Origin: Strongyloides papillosus
Taxonomy: Eukaryota > Nematoda > Chromadorea > Rhabditida > Strongyloididae
Assembly (NCBI GenBank): GCA_005656395.1
Contig: SRSI01000066.1
Span: 806,001-870,000 of the forward strand
Length of the DNA stretch: 64,000 nt
Reading direction: 5' to 3'
Shown: positions 47,193-59,700 of the stretch, piece by piece
How positions within the stretch are numbered: position 1 is the first letter of the stretch
How the letters are laid out: each line of letters opens with the position of its first letter
The notes under the pieces: model-generated
What the model was told of the DNA's origin: nothing
The model's database searches: none
What the model saw: the letters and a program-made list of their open reading frames with translations, nothing else
Made by a program: the position numbers and the translations under genes

Positions 47193-47887
47193 TTTTAATA
47201 AATTTTAATAAATAAACGTTAGAGATATTAAAAGGAAAAAATTAATGACTTATGAAATTGGTTGTCATGAAAATAATATTTCTATTTAACCATAAATGAT
47301 ATGCAAAAGTGGAAATTACAGCTTATTTACATTATCTTCCTTGTGATTTTAAAAATAGGAAATTCCTACAAAAAGAATAAAGAGAAAAATATAATCCGAA
47401 TGTATGTATGTGTGCACTTTTACCACCCAATAGAAAAGCAATAAACATTTTACCAAACGCAAATTTAATTAAACTAATTCGTTCGAAGAGAACATGGAAT
47501 ATTTTCTAAATTACTTGTTCTGAAATTATGTGGCTAATCGTTGTTCTTTTGCAAATAAAACAAGTCACAACTTTTTTAACACTTTTTGGGAAATTTTTTT
47601 ATCTCTAAAACAACTAAGATTCTGGTCAATGGAACAATTATGTTAATTTAAAAAGATGACAAAATCATGATTTATTAAAAAATGTCAATTTAAAATTTTC
47701 TCACATTGGGTGAAAAGGTTTTAACTTCCTCTTAACAGGAAGAAAAACAATTACACAATTATCAAGGTAGAAATATTTGAATTTAAATTTGCCTTTATTA
47801 CGAAATAAATATTATTTTTAGTCATTTGATCTTGGAAATAATTGTTTAAATTATCATGAAAGTGTAGTGAAAACAAGAAAAACTTAA
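47193..47887. other. Intergenic, nothing recognised
   Basis: 695 bp upstream of the IRS homologue and downstream of the coiled-coil gene on the same strand. It is less AT-extreme than the deserts, probably promoter sequence, but no motif is assigned. Confidence 0.5.
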
Positions 47888-48910
47888 TTAAAGATCAAAC
47901 GATTCTATTTCATCCAATAAACCCTTATATTTTTCTTCTAGATCAATCTCCTCGTCTTTTTTTTCAGCCAATAAATTCCGCTTATATTCAAGTTCCTTTT
48001 TCATCTCACTAATCTTTTCCGATAATAATTGAACAATCTCCGACCTAAGTTCTTCGATCTCGTTATCCAATGACTTATCTTCTTGACTACAACCACTGGT
48101 AGTTTGGGGAACTACATTATCAACGTCTTCCAAGCTGATGTTTGCTTCTTTACATAAATCTTCCAATTGTTTAGTATTATCTTCCTCTATACTTAACATT
48201 TTCTCCAACACTCCATTTGCTTTAACAAGATCTTCTTGAGTCACTACAATATCATCATCACTTAAGCTTGATCTTTCAAAACGCTGGCTTAATTCATTAA
48301 CACTTTCTAAATGATGTCTGTGATTTTCAATTTGTTCTAATAGAGACTCTAAATTCTCTAATTATAGAAGATTTTGCTTTAAACTTACCAATTTTCTGTT
48401 TCGTAATTTCGGCATGACTAGCCAATTCTGCTTGATTCCTTCTAAACATCTCAATAGAACCAGAAGCTAAATGCTTAATTTTGTTTCTCATAAACTTGAG
48501 TCTTTCATTTAGATTCAAATTTGGATACCTTCCAGAACCCCTTTCCACAACGTTGAGTTCTTTTATTGCGCTAATACGATTATCAATTTCTCTATATTTG
48601 GCTATACAATTGGATGCTTTCGAAGACATATTTGCGTATTGGTCGCTAAAACAGATTCCACGTTTATGACAACCATTTACATGTTTTCCTAGACATGATG
48701 AAATAGTTTCGAAACCGTTAACAACAATTCTGGAATTTACACTTGGTATAGAACATGTTTGATATGCTGCTAGTGTCGTTAACTCATCATGGTCCTGTGC
48801 TAACCTTTCAACACAAACATTGCTAACATCGCTGTATGAGTATTCAAAAACATACTACAAAAATAAAAAACTATTGTACTATTTTTTCCCCTCAATCTTA
48901 CCTCATCCAT
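47888..48910 (-). CDS. Coiled-coil protein of unknown function
   Basis: Minimal model of three exons, complement(join(47888..48348, 48389..48854, 48902..48910)), 311 aa, introns of 40 and 47 nt. For the first of these introns I preferred the acceptor at 48349 (40 nt) over an in-frame one nine bases earlier (31 nt, too short). The N-terminal 100 residues carry seven cysteines (VCVERL, QTCSI, SSCLGKH, then NGCHKRGICF). The rest is helical coiled coil (IAKYREIDNRISAIKE, ESLLEQIENHRHHLES, LDNEIEELRSEIVQLLSEKI). The start is uncertain: the frame stays open upstream of the ATG to an acceptor at 48979 and reads well (NPSFKVLPIKIVVSAEMDE), so a 5' exon is probably missing. No family recognised. Confidence 0.65.
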
Positions 48911-51900
48911 CTCGGCAGAAACTACAATCTTTATTGGCAATACCTTAAAAGAAGGATTTCCACTATTCCTTAATCTGCCTAAAATTCACAGTATTATAGA
49001 CAAAGTACGTCAAATACACTATATTTATATAAAAAAACAGCAGAATGTAAAATGAGAAAAAACTAGAGAAATTAAACACTGCTTTATTTACAAACTTTCT
49101 TTATGTAGTAAAACAATTTTGTCTCATTAAAATTAAAAAAATACCAAGGAAAAAAGATAATATTGTACTAGAATCTTTCCTTAAAAAATAACATAATATA
49201 CATATGAATGTCAAATCTATTGATATCTACTAAAAACACACTAAACTCAAAAACTTTAACAATGTTTCAGCAAAAAAAACAGAATCTTTACACAAAGCAT
49301 ATACGAATAAAAATGTGGTTAGTATTCCCTTAATTTCTTACAATGAATTATATTGTTGGCTAAAATTAAACCAAAGTAATATGCAAATTTATTGTATACA
49401 AGGCCAGCTTCAATTGTGATCTCATATAAACAAGAAATTTATTTAAAACTAATAATAATTGAAAAAAAATGCTGGGCAACATCTAAGGTAGTGTAGAATT
49501 TTCCCGGTCAGAAATTAAGTTCTTCATCTTGCATATCTTACAATTGTGGAGAGTTTTGAGGGAGACGCCAACAGATCAAGTTAAAATATATGAAATAGAA
49601 TGCTTAAAATGAAATAAGACAAACAAAAGGATAAAATATTAAACGCATTGACAAAATTTGCCCTCAGAGAAGTAAATGTAAATCCACCAGCAAATTGTAT
49701 ATGTACAAAAAAATTTGTCACTTTTTTATAGTTGCAGAAAGTATTTTTGATTGTTGTGTCAAAGGAAAATGTCTACGAAAGATCTTAAAATTCTATACTT
49801 TTAACCCTTATGGGACCAAATTGCCTTTTTATATACTAATAAAGTGAATTCGGTAGCACGCACACAATGGTTTTTGTTGAGAAGAATTAGTAAAATTTGA
49901 TTATTAACATATGTTCGGCTAAATTATTGTGTGAAAATTTTTATTTAAAGGGATAATTGTTTCCTATTTTGCTTTCAAAAGTGATGGAATTAACAATTTC
50001 AGAATAAGTAATCATTGCAATTGATTATGTCTTTCTTAATATCATAATAGATATTTATATTTTTCTTCCTGGTATATATTTTTCTGGCTGTGTTTATTGG
50101 GATATTAAATTTAAACATCCCGCATTTACTAAATTTGAGAGTTTTCCGAACGAGTGGGTTTCTTGATACTGCATGTAAATAAAAACAAATTACTTACAGG
50201 TGACTTGGCATATTCCAGTGTTAGTCTCTAAAAATTTCCTTGTAAATTATATTTCGTTAAAATAAACCATTAATTTTTTAAGACTTTAGAAAAATAAATT
50301 GGTAAATTTATTCTGTAGAAGAATTTCTCCATCATGCAATTTTTTTAATACAATTATTATTTACAATATTTAAATAACCGTTATTTTTTATTTAAGAATT
50401 TTTGCATAAAATAAGAAAAAGTAATTCTTACATAGTTAAAATAATTGACACATAAAAATTACAATAAATTTTAGAACATTTTTTGAGAAGTGTGATGAGT
50501 GTTTATTATTTTTGTAATATAACTGTATGTGTTTTCAAGTTATTAGAACAAGAATGACATCTTAAACAAAGGAATTTTTAAATAAATAAATGAATGGTGT
50601 AAAAATAATTGGATTGATGTTTAGAATGAATTAAAATACAGTAGAAAATATTTTCATATCAACTGTAAATTTTCATAATTTTGTTTCCAACAATAAATTA
50701 TAATTATTTAAAAACTTTATTATATTAATATTAATGTAGTTATTTCATTGAATGCAGCAGTCCATTAATAAGGAATAAAAATATTTATTATTATAATATA
50801 ACCATGGGTTGGAATGAATTACATTTTTTTATAAATATAAAAAAAGCAGAAGTTATGTTTTCTTACATCTAAAACTCTAAAATTTTTAAAGATAAATCTT
50901 ATCATGTTCTTTGTAAGTATTGAAACATATAGATGTCAATATTTGATATCGTAAATATACATCACTTAATATAAATATAATCAACCAAAGATAAAGGTTG
51001 TCTTTAATTAAAATATTATTTTAAGTGTTGGTTTTTTTTGTTATATTGGTTAAGCTATAATATTCTCTTTAATTCTTATATTTGCAAATGTTTGGCTTTT
51101 TCCTTGAAATACGTACTTCAGTAACCTACATTATGATATTATAAAGAATATATTTTATAATATTTTTAGTGTTTAATTGAAATTATTATTAAAAAATTAT
51201 AATTATAAGATTTAAAAATATTATTTTTATTTATGAATTGTTGATTTTAAAAGTTTTCCACAATAATGATATAAGTTACATTAAAATAAATGGTAATGAC
51301 ATCAAATATATCAATAATATTTTAGAAGTTTGATAAACGTTTATCATTTTTATAGTTTATTACACGTACCAAGTACAAGCTTAAATCTGTCTTACTTTAA
51401 CATATCATTGGATATAATGAATTGATGGGTTTTCAGGAAAGATAAAGAATACATCATTGATGCGTTATTATTTAGATATCAAATTAGTTTAAAAGATATT
51501 TGATATAAAATTTTAGTTTACTCACGAATGATTGAGTGTGATTAAATTTGTGATAGTGTAACGATGATAAATTATTTATTAAATATACTATATATTTATT
51601 AATATCATACAATTATATATATTTTAATGTTTCAGTTTTTTATTACTTTCTACTGTAGTTCTAAGTTGTTTTTTTAAAAGACATTAAAAAAAATGCTAAA
51701 CAAATGTTTTCTCATCATAATGCCTTTCTATAAATATCAATGGATAGATTATTTTTTAAATCTATTAATAAAAACGAAGGGAATAAAAAATTATTGTTAA
51801 ATATATGTTATTTTTATTGTCCGTAGATTACACCAAAATAATAAATTTATATCATTTTATTTTTTTTTGTCAAAAATTAAAATATATATATTGTTAGATA

Positions 51901-53521
51901 ATAGTTATAATAAAATTATATAATCTATTTCCTTGATTTAGTTGATAAAAGTAATAAAAAAGATATTTCTTTTTAAATCTTAAGACAACCTGCTATCTTA
52001 ACTATAATGTATAAATCTATGTAACCCAACTTTATTATTATCAATAAAATTAGTTAAACTATAGGAATAATAATTTTTTTACTTTGTTTACTGATCTTAT
52101 ACGACATAGCATACAAAATAATATAATTTTTTTGAATTATGTAATATTATAAATTGTCTTTTTAATTAATTTCGTAAGCTTCGTCCGATCAAAATGTTGC
52201 CATTTTCATATTTACCACTTTTTTTTTATCAATTTAACAATTACTTATCTTTAGGTGTTTCCATTAAAATTGATATATATTTTTCCAGTAATATACAAAT
52301 AATTAGAAAGATTGTAAACATAAACTTTATAACTCTTTGTAAGTGCTAAGAAGACGAATTATTCTTTAAAAAGGTTTTGTTTATTTAATTATCATTATCA
52401 ATTAAAATTGACTATTTTATTATCTAGTAATTGAGTAGTCATTTTAATTTAAGTTAATTTAACTTAAGGTATTCAGTGATTCAAAAGTCGTTACATAAAA
52501 GACATACTCTTCATGGTGAATGGCTATATCTTTTGAATTATTAATTTTTGTTTTATTATAAGTAAAATATATGCCATAAATTCTATATGAATGTTCTGGT
52601 AACTTTATTTATGAAATAGTTTCGTTTATTATCACTTTATATTGTTATTTTCAATCTTGTCAAGTATAAGTATATAAAATAAATTCTGAAATTATCATTA
52701 TCCTACTTTCCATTTTAGGTTGCTTAAAATTTATAGAAAAAAATATGAAGTAGAGCATTATATCATAATCTTCTACTTTCTATTGACAATTTAAGTATGT
52801 ATAATTTTTTAAAAGTAGGAAAAAAATCTTTTTAAGTAAAAAAATAAGTATTTAATCCTTTCCTCAATCAAAAAGTTTAGTTCTATATGGATATTTTTTT
52901 AATAAATTTCTTTATTTCAACCGAGTATTTTGTAAAATTAAAGCTGAGTAGTTATAATTTTTGATAAAGATATGGAATTGAGATATTTACATATCATGAA
53001 TCTCCATAAAAATTTTTCCTTTTGCACCAAAGTATTTCTTTAAAATTTAATCATACATGACAACTTTTCTTTTTACCCTTCAAATATCATATTATTCAAA
53101 CATTTTCTTTTGACATATTTCTTTTTCGAGCAATTATAGGGGTGTTATCAAAAATTAATATGTAAAATTCATTATGTACTTTTCACCAGTCTTTAAAAGT
53201 TATTTGTTTGTAATCTAACTTTATAATATTCTTTTTTATAAATAACTAATTCATATACCATACTTATGATAAGAGTTTAATATAAATTGTTTTAATATGT
53301 ATAATTAAATTGAAGTTTTCTCCCTTTAATGTTCAAGTAAAACGATATAATTTCAATTTTTATTAGATTTTTAAATTCCATTTTTAAAAATGTTTATCAA
53401 ATTTTTCTTAATTTTAGGCTAATATTTAAAACTAAAATATTATATTTCAATTACAGAAAGTTTAAAAAAATCATAATTTTTCTAACAATATGATAATAAT
53501 ATATACACAGGAAAAAAAATT
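48911..53521. other. 4.6-kb region, mostly gene-free
   Basis: Between the divergent coiled-coil gene and acetylcholinesterase. The first 1.3 kb (to about 50250) has visibly more G+C than the rest, with a patch at 49460-49580, and minus-strand splice-like signals near 50160-50230; it may hold promoter or 5' exons of the coiled-coil gene. From 50250 to 53521 it is plain AT-rich DNA with no ORF or RNA gene recognised. Confidence 0.5.
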
Positions 53522-55761
53522 ATGATTATTCGAAATTTCTATTACTTCGGAAATTGGTATCTCATTTTTTTAGTTATATTAATTTGGATTAAGGTTTGTT
53601 TTTTACTAAATTTAAAGCATTAAAAATTTGTTTATTTAAAATGACATTTTTTTATTACGGTTTATAAAATAAAAATGTAATAATATAAAATATTTCTATA
53701 TAAAAAAACTCTTATCGTGAGAAATCTTTTTATTTTATTAATTGTTTTAAAAGAAATGTCTCTAGATTTTTAAGAAATAAATAAACCTATTTTTTATATA
53801 TATACAAAATATATTATATTATTTAACAGCTGATTGTTTTTGACTAAATAATTAATATTTTATATTTTAGAACTCAGTATCACATTTTACGTCAACACAA
53901 CCTCTTGTTCACCTTTCAGATGGTTCACCTATATTAGGACAAACATTATTAGCTCCAAATGGTAAAATAGTTACACAATTTTTAGGAGTGCCTTTTGCCG
54001 AACCACCAATTGGTAATTTAAGATTTAGAAAACCATTACCCAAAAAACCATGGAGGCATGTTTTAAATGCAACGACACCTCCTAATGCATGTGTTCAATC
54101 ACTAGATACTTACTTTGGAGATTTTTTTGGTGCCGATTCATGGAACTGCCATGGTCCTTTATCTGAGGATTGTTTATATCTCAATATATATGTACCTAAT
54201 GAAATTGACCCAACAAAAAAATTAGCTGTTTTAGTATGGATTTATGGTGGTGGATTTTGGAGTGGTTGTTCGAGTTTAGATGTTTATGATGGAAAAATTT
54301 TTGCTACAGAAGAAAATGTTATTATTGTTACATTAAATTATAGAGTTACAGTATTTGGTTTCCTTTATATGGGACGAGAAGAAGCACCAGGAAATATGGG
54401 ATTGTGGGATCAGTTAATGGCAATGAAATGGGTACATAAACATATTGAAGTATTTGGTGGTGATCCAGAAACAGTAACCATATTTGGTGAATCAGCTGGT
54501 GCTGCATCTGTTTCAATGCATATGCTTAGTGAAAAATCAACGCCTTATTTTAAAAGAGCTATAATTCAATCAGGAAGTGCTACAGCTCCATGGGCATTAG
54601 AAAATAGGAAAGTTGCATTACATAGAGTACTCGTTGTGTATGAACATATGAAATGTGGTAATATTTCAAGAAAGTTAGAAGAAGTTAATATGGATAAAGT
54701 ATTAGATTGTTTTATGAAAGCAAGTGCCAAAAAAATTCTGGATTCAGAATGGTCACCGGTAATGGAGTTTGCTGATTTCCCATGGGTACCTGTCATTGAT
54801 GGTGATTTTTTGGTTGAACAAGCCTCCACATCATTAAAAGAGGGTCGATTTAAAAAAACAGATTTGTTGGCTGGATCAAATCAGGATGAAGCAATATATT
54901 TTATTGTTTACCAATTAGGTGATATTTTTCCCCCTGAAGAATTTTTTGTAAAAAAAGATTTTATAAAAAATCGGGAAAACTGGATTAGGAGTATTCATAA
55001 TTTATTACCAAGGCAATTTTTAAAAAATTCTTTAGCTATGTCAGCTATAATACATGAATATGAACCAAATGCTTTACCTGTTAAACCACAATCATGGGTT
55101 GATTCATTAGATAAAATGCTTGGAGATTTTCAATTTACGTGTAATGTTAATGAATTTGCATTAGCTCATACAATACATGGAGGACAGACATATTATTATA
55201 TGTTTTCACATAGAGCTTCGGAACAAACATGGCCCGAGTGGATGGGTGTTTTACATGGATATGAAATAAATTTCATTTTTGGTGAACCTTATAATACCGA
55301 TAAATATAGTTATACTAAAGAAGAACAAGAATTAGCAAGCAGATTTATGAGGTATTGGGCAAATTTTGCTAGAACAGGGTATGTTTATCATATAATATAT
55401 AAAATTATTATTTTATAGTAATCCTAATAAAAATCCGGATGGAACATTTACTGCAGATAATTGGCCAAAATATGATCAACACACAATGGAATACATGAAT
55501 TTAACTATTGAATCAGCATACGCAAATGGTGCAAAACTTATTGGATCAGGACCTCGTCGAAAAGAATGCTCATTTTGGAAAGCAGTTCTTCCTAACTTAA
55601 TAGCAGCAACTAATGATGTAGGAGAATCAGTGATTCACTGGAGAAATTTAATGTCTAAATGGGAGAATGAATATATCGTAGATTGGCAATTTCACTTTGA
55701 GCAATATAAGAAATATCAATCCTATAGACATTCCGATGCCAATGGTTATTGTGATCTCTAA
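53522..55761 (+). CDS. ace-1: Acetylcholinesterase with C-terminal T (WAT) peptide
   Basis: Three exons, join(53522..53593, 53871..55378, 55419..55761), 640 aa; introns of 277 and 40 nt. Hydrolyses acetylcholine at synapses. Signal peptide in exon 1 (WYLIFLVILIWI). Alpha/beta-hydrolase fold with catalytic triad S232 (FGESAGAAS), E364 (GSNQDEAIYF) and H486 (GVLHGYEINF). W115 in GADSWN matches the choline-binding Trp of vertebrate AChE, and SEDCLYLNIYVP is the type-B carboxylesterase signature. The C-terminus (VIHWRNLMSKWENEY, WQFHFEQYKKY, ending CDL) matches the WAT tetramerisation peptide of T-type AChE with its terminal Cys, so it should assemble with a PRiMA/ColQ-like partner. In C. elegans this type is ACE-1; the symbol is by analogy. 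Confidence 0.92.
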
Positions 55762-56756
55762 TATATAAAAAAAAACTTTTAACATCAAAATCACATTTTT
55801 GGCATTTCTATGCCATTCTTGATATATAGTAAATTGAAATGAAAGGTTTATGCAAAAAAATCTTCGACATAACAACAAACATACTTAAAATAATTTCTAA
55901 TAACAACATTGTAATAATATTATTGTACATAAGCATCTATTTAAAATAAAATAAACAATTAATCTATGTTAAACGAAATAAAAAAATATTATATGTAAGA
56001 AATGTTTTGTAAATTATTTTATTAGACGTTATGTTAATTTGATAGATTTATTTATAAATTTATTTACAAGTTGATATATTATACTTATATCTATTTTAAC
56101 ATTTGTTTTCATATTTTTGTTAATAATATTTAATGATCTTAAATACATACCGCCATCAAAATGCTTAATATCATTTATTAAAAGACAATTTTTATTTATT
56201 ATAGGCAATAAAATTAACAAGTGGTGTAATTTTACCTATTTCATTTTAAAATAAATAAAATATTCATAGTTAAGATTCATTTAACAACGTGTGCCATTAT
56301 ATATTTTGATTCAAAAATTTATTGAAACTTTAATGCAACGTGTCTACATATTTTACATCATTAAAGTATTTATCAGCTATTTGTTAAACTCTTTAAAATA
56401 ATTGTTAAAATGAAATGAATAGCATCGTGTTTATACTTTTGTCAAATGACTTGCCTTTTAACATATATTAACGTAGATCTGTTCTATCTTTTTGTAGAAT
56501 AAAAGATTGAATCATCACTTTATTTTAATTTTTTCATGTCCACATGTTTGGAATAGTATACTTTCGCTTGTTTACACCCATGTGAAGAAATATTTGTATT
56601 TTTAATGACTAACCTCACATGGATTGATTTAGTTTTTTTTTGTCCAAAAACTATGAAATATACTATTCTTCATATATAGATTTATTCAAAATATCTATCA
56701 GAAAATTTCAGGTCCACATAAAGTTACGTATAACTTTTATGTAATATTTTGCCACT
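55762..56756. other. Intergenic between AChE and MRP genes
   Basis: 995 bp, AT-rich. AATAAA-type signals near 55944 and 55977 follow AChE. A TTTCAG acceptor-like site at 56706-56711 and an ATGTAA start-stop uORF at 56739-56744 lie in the putative leader of the MRP gene. Confidence 0.5.
56706..56711 (+). promoter_or_regulatory. Putative trans-splice acceptor of the MRP gene
   Basis: TTTCAG 45 nt before the ATG at 56757, with no ATG upstream in a competing long frame. Matches the nematode 3' splice site consensus; could be the acceptor for a spliced leader or an untranslated exon. Confidence 0.4.
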
Positions 56757-59700
56757 ATGGCCTCTAATTTTTCTGATATTTTGAAAAGTAAATATCATAT
56801 TAATTCTACCAATGAATGGTCATCACTCTATTCATTTTGCCAGTTTAATGAAACTGCCACTTCCACATGGTTTCGATATTTTGTTGACTATAGAACAAAT
56901 ACTTTAAATCCATGTATGGAATTTACCAGCGTTATGTTTGAACATGTAATCTTTCTATACTTTATAATTGTTAATTTTTTTAAAATGGTTTGTTTATAAT
57001 TGATTTAGTATTAATTTTTTCTGTTAGAATTATTCACCAAGAATACCTACAAATTCTATATACATAACAACATTGATCAAATTAATAACTATATCATGTT
57101 CAACTATTTTTCTAATAATCTCACTATTTATCTCTTTAGTAACAAAAACATATAAATTACCAACTATACTTCTCGTAGAATATTTTTTAATATCATTAGT
57201 GTGGGTTATATATTCAGTTTTCTGGTATTGCAACTTATTCTATAAACATTGGCATAAGAATAAATGCTTCAGTATTTTATATTCAATTGTTTCCAAAGTT
57301 TTTCTAATAATTGGCATACAAAGAGGACTGTTGTATTCTTTCAGTGATCCTAGAAGTTACTTTATGTTTCTAGGTTTTCTTTTTAATATTATAAATTATG
57401 CAAACAATCTAGTTGAATGGCACCTAAACAAGTAAGTTTTATAAATTAAGTTTTTAAGGAAATTTTAGAAAATTTTATAAATACATTGATCAAAGTAATG
57501 ATTCTTTTGAGTATTTTGATCATATAGAAACATTAGAAGAATTATTGTTTTAATATATAATATTTATATATTTTTTAATGTTAGTGTAGAATTATTAATT
57601 TTTGTCTTTGTATATTTTTTTAATAATAACTAACAATTATTTTTCTTAGAAATATTTATGTGCATGGTTTGTTGCATGAAAATAATATATTTTCAAATGT
57701 ACCACCTTCCTCAACACCTACTTTGAAAACAGACGAAGAAGTTAATATAATATCAAAAATGTTTTATCTTTGGACAAATAATCTTGTAAAAAAAGGATAC
57801 AAACAACAGTTAACGAATTTAAATCAACTTTATCATCTACCAAAATCATTAAGTGTGTCGGAGATAGAAAAGCGATTCTATGAATCAGCCCCAACAATTC
57901 ACACAGATGGTTACAATTTTTCACTATTTACAGCTTTATTAAATTGTTTTGGGAAACAATATTTATTCCTTGCTATTCCACGGTTAATTGCTGATTTAGC
58001 TTCATTTTCCGGTCCAATATTTTTACATCTTTTAGTAACAGCTATTGAAGATTCTGGAAAAGGAAAAGGGTACAAAGATACTTTGTACTATTCTTTTTTG
58101 ATATTTGCAAGTTCTTTAGTATCTGTATTTTCAAATTTTCATTACAATTTTTACTCTAGTAAAATAGGACTAAAAGTTCGTACTGCTACAACTATAGCAG
58201 TATACGAAAAACTTCTATCAGTACCATATTTTTCATTTTTTAATGACAAAGATACTAACAGTTCAGGGGTTAATGAATCTGTATCTGCAGGGAAAATATC
58301 TAATTTTATTTCAATTGATACAGAAAGAATAACAAATTTTGTTACCAGTTTCCATGCTTTTTGGTCTATGCCACTCCAATTAGGTATAGCATTATATTTA
58401 ATTTATAGAGAAGTTGGGATAGCATTTTTGTCTGTTGTCATAATTAGTATAATTATGATTCCAGTAAACAAATATATAAGTACTAAAATTGGTATATATT
58501 CAACGAAAATGATGAAGATGAAAGATTCAAGAATGAAAGTTAGTTTTTAAGTGAATATATTCTTCTATATAATTATTTTTAGTTAATAACTGAAACAATT
58601 AGAGGAATAAGGCAAGTTAAATTGTGTAATTGGGATGGATATTTCGAAAAAAAAATTAATGAAATTAGACGAAAAGAAGTAAAATACTTGGCATATCGAA
58701 AATATCTTGATGCTCTCTGCGTATATTTATGGGCTTCTGCTCCAGTTATAATTACTATATCAATATTTGGAACATATACTTTATGGATGGGACAAGTATT
58801 AACATCGGCAAAAGTATTTACTTGCTTAGCATTGATAAATATGTTAATTGTTCCATTAAATGCTTTTCCATGGGTTCTCAACGGAGTGATTGAAAGTTAT
58901 GTTAGTCTAAAGCGTTTAAATAGATTTTTCGACATTAAAGATCTTGATTATGTATCAATTTATAATCCAGTAGAGTCAAAATTATTTGGTGAATCAGTTT
59001 TAGAATTAAATGATGCTTCATTTAGTTGGAGCAATAATGATGAGTATATTGGATCAATTTATAAATCAGTAAAAGCTATAAATTTATCTATTGTTCCATC
59101 AGAAATTATTGGTATAACGGGTCCTGTTGGTTGTGGTAAATCTTCTTTATTATTAGGAATTTTGGGTGAACTTCATTTATTAAGTAATAAAAACAATTCC
59201 ATACGCATAAGACCATCCCTTTTGGAAAAGGGTATTGGTTATGTTGGTCAAGAATGTTGGTTAAAAAGAGGAACTATTAAAGAAAATGTATTATGTGGTA
59301 GCAATTATGATCCACAATTTTATTCTTCTGTCATTTCCTCAACAGCATTATCATATGACTTAACCTTAATGCCCAATGGTGATTCCTATCAAATATCTGA
59401 TGGAGGGTCAACACTTTCAGGTGGACAAAAAGCACGATTAGCGCTTGCCAGATCAGTATATCAAAACAATGATTTATATTTACTTGACGATCCATTTTCA
59501 TCCTTAGATAAAAAAGTTGCTAAACATATTTGGAAAAAATGTATTGTAGAAATGTTGAAAAATAGAAATAAAGCTGTTATTATGGCAACACATAATCTAG
59601 ATTATTTAACTAAATGTGATAAAATAATTGTGTTAGACAAAAATGGGTCTATTAAAGCACAAGGAACACCCGATGAAGTAATAAATGAAATTAGTGATAT

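Noticed and set aside
49460..49580. Possible 5S rRNA or snRNA in the G+C-richer patch
   Set aside because: No match to remembered 5S, U1, U2, U4, U5 or U6 conserved cores and no clear RNA gene structure.
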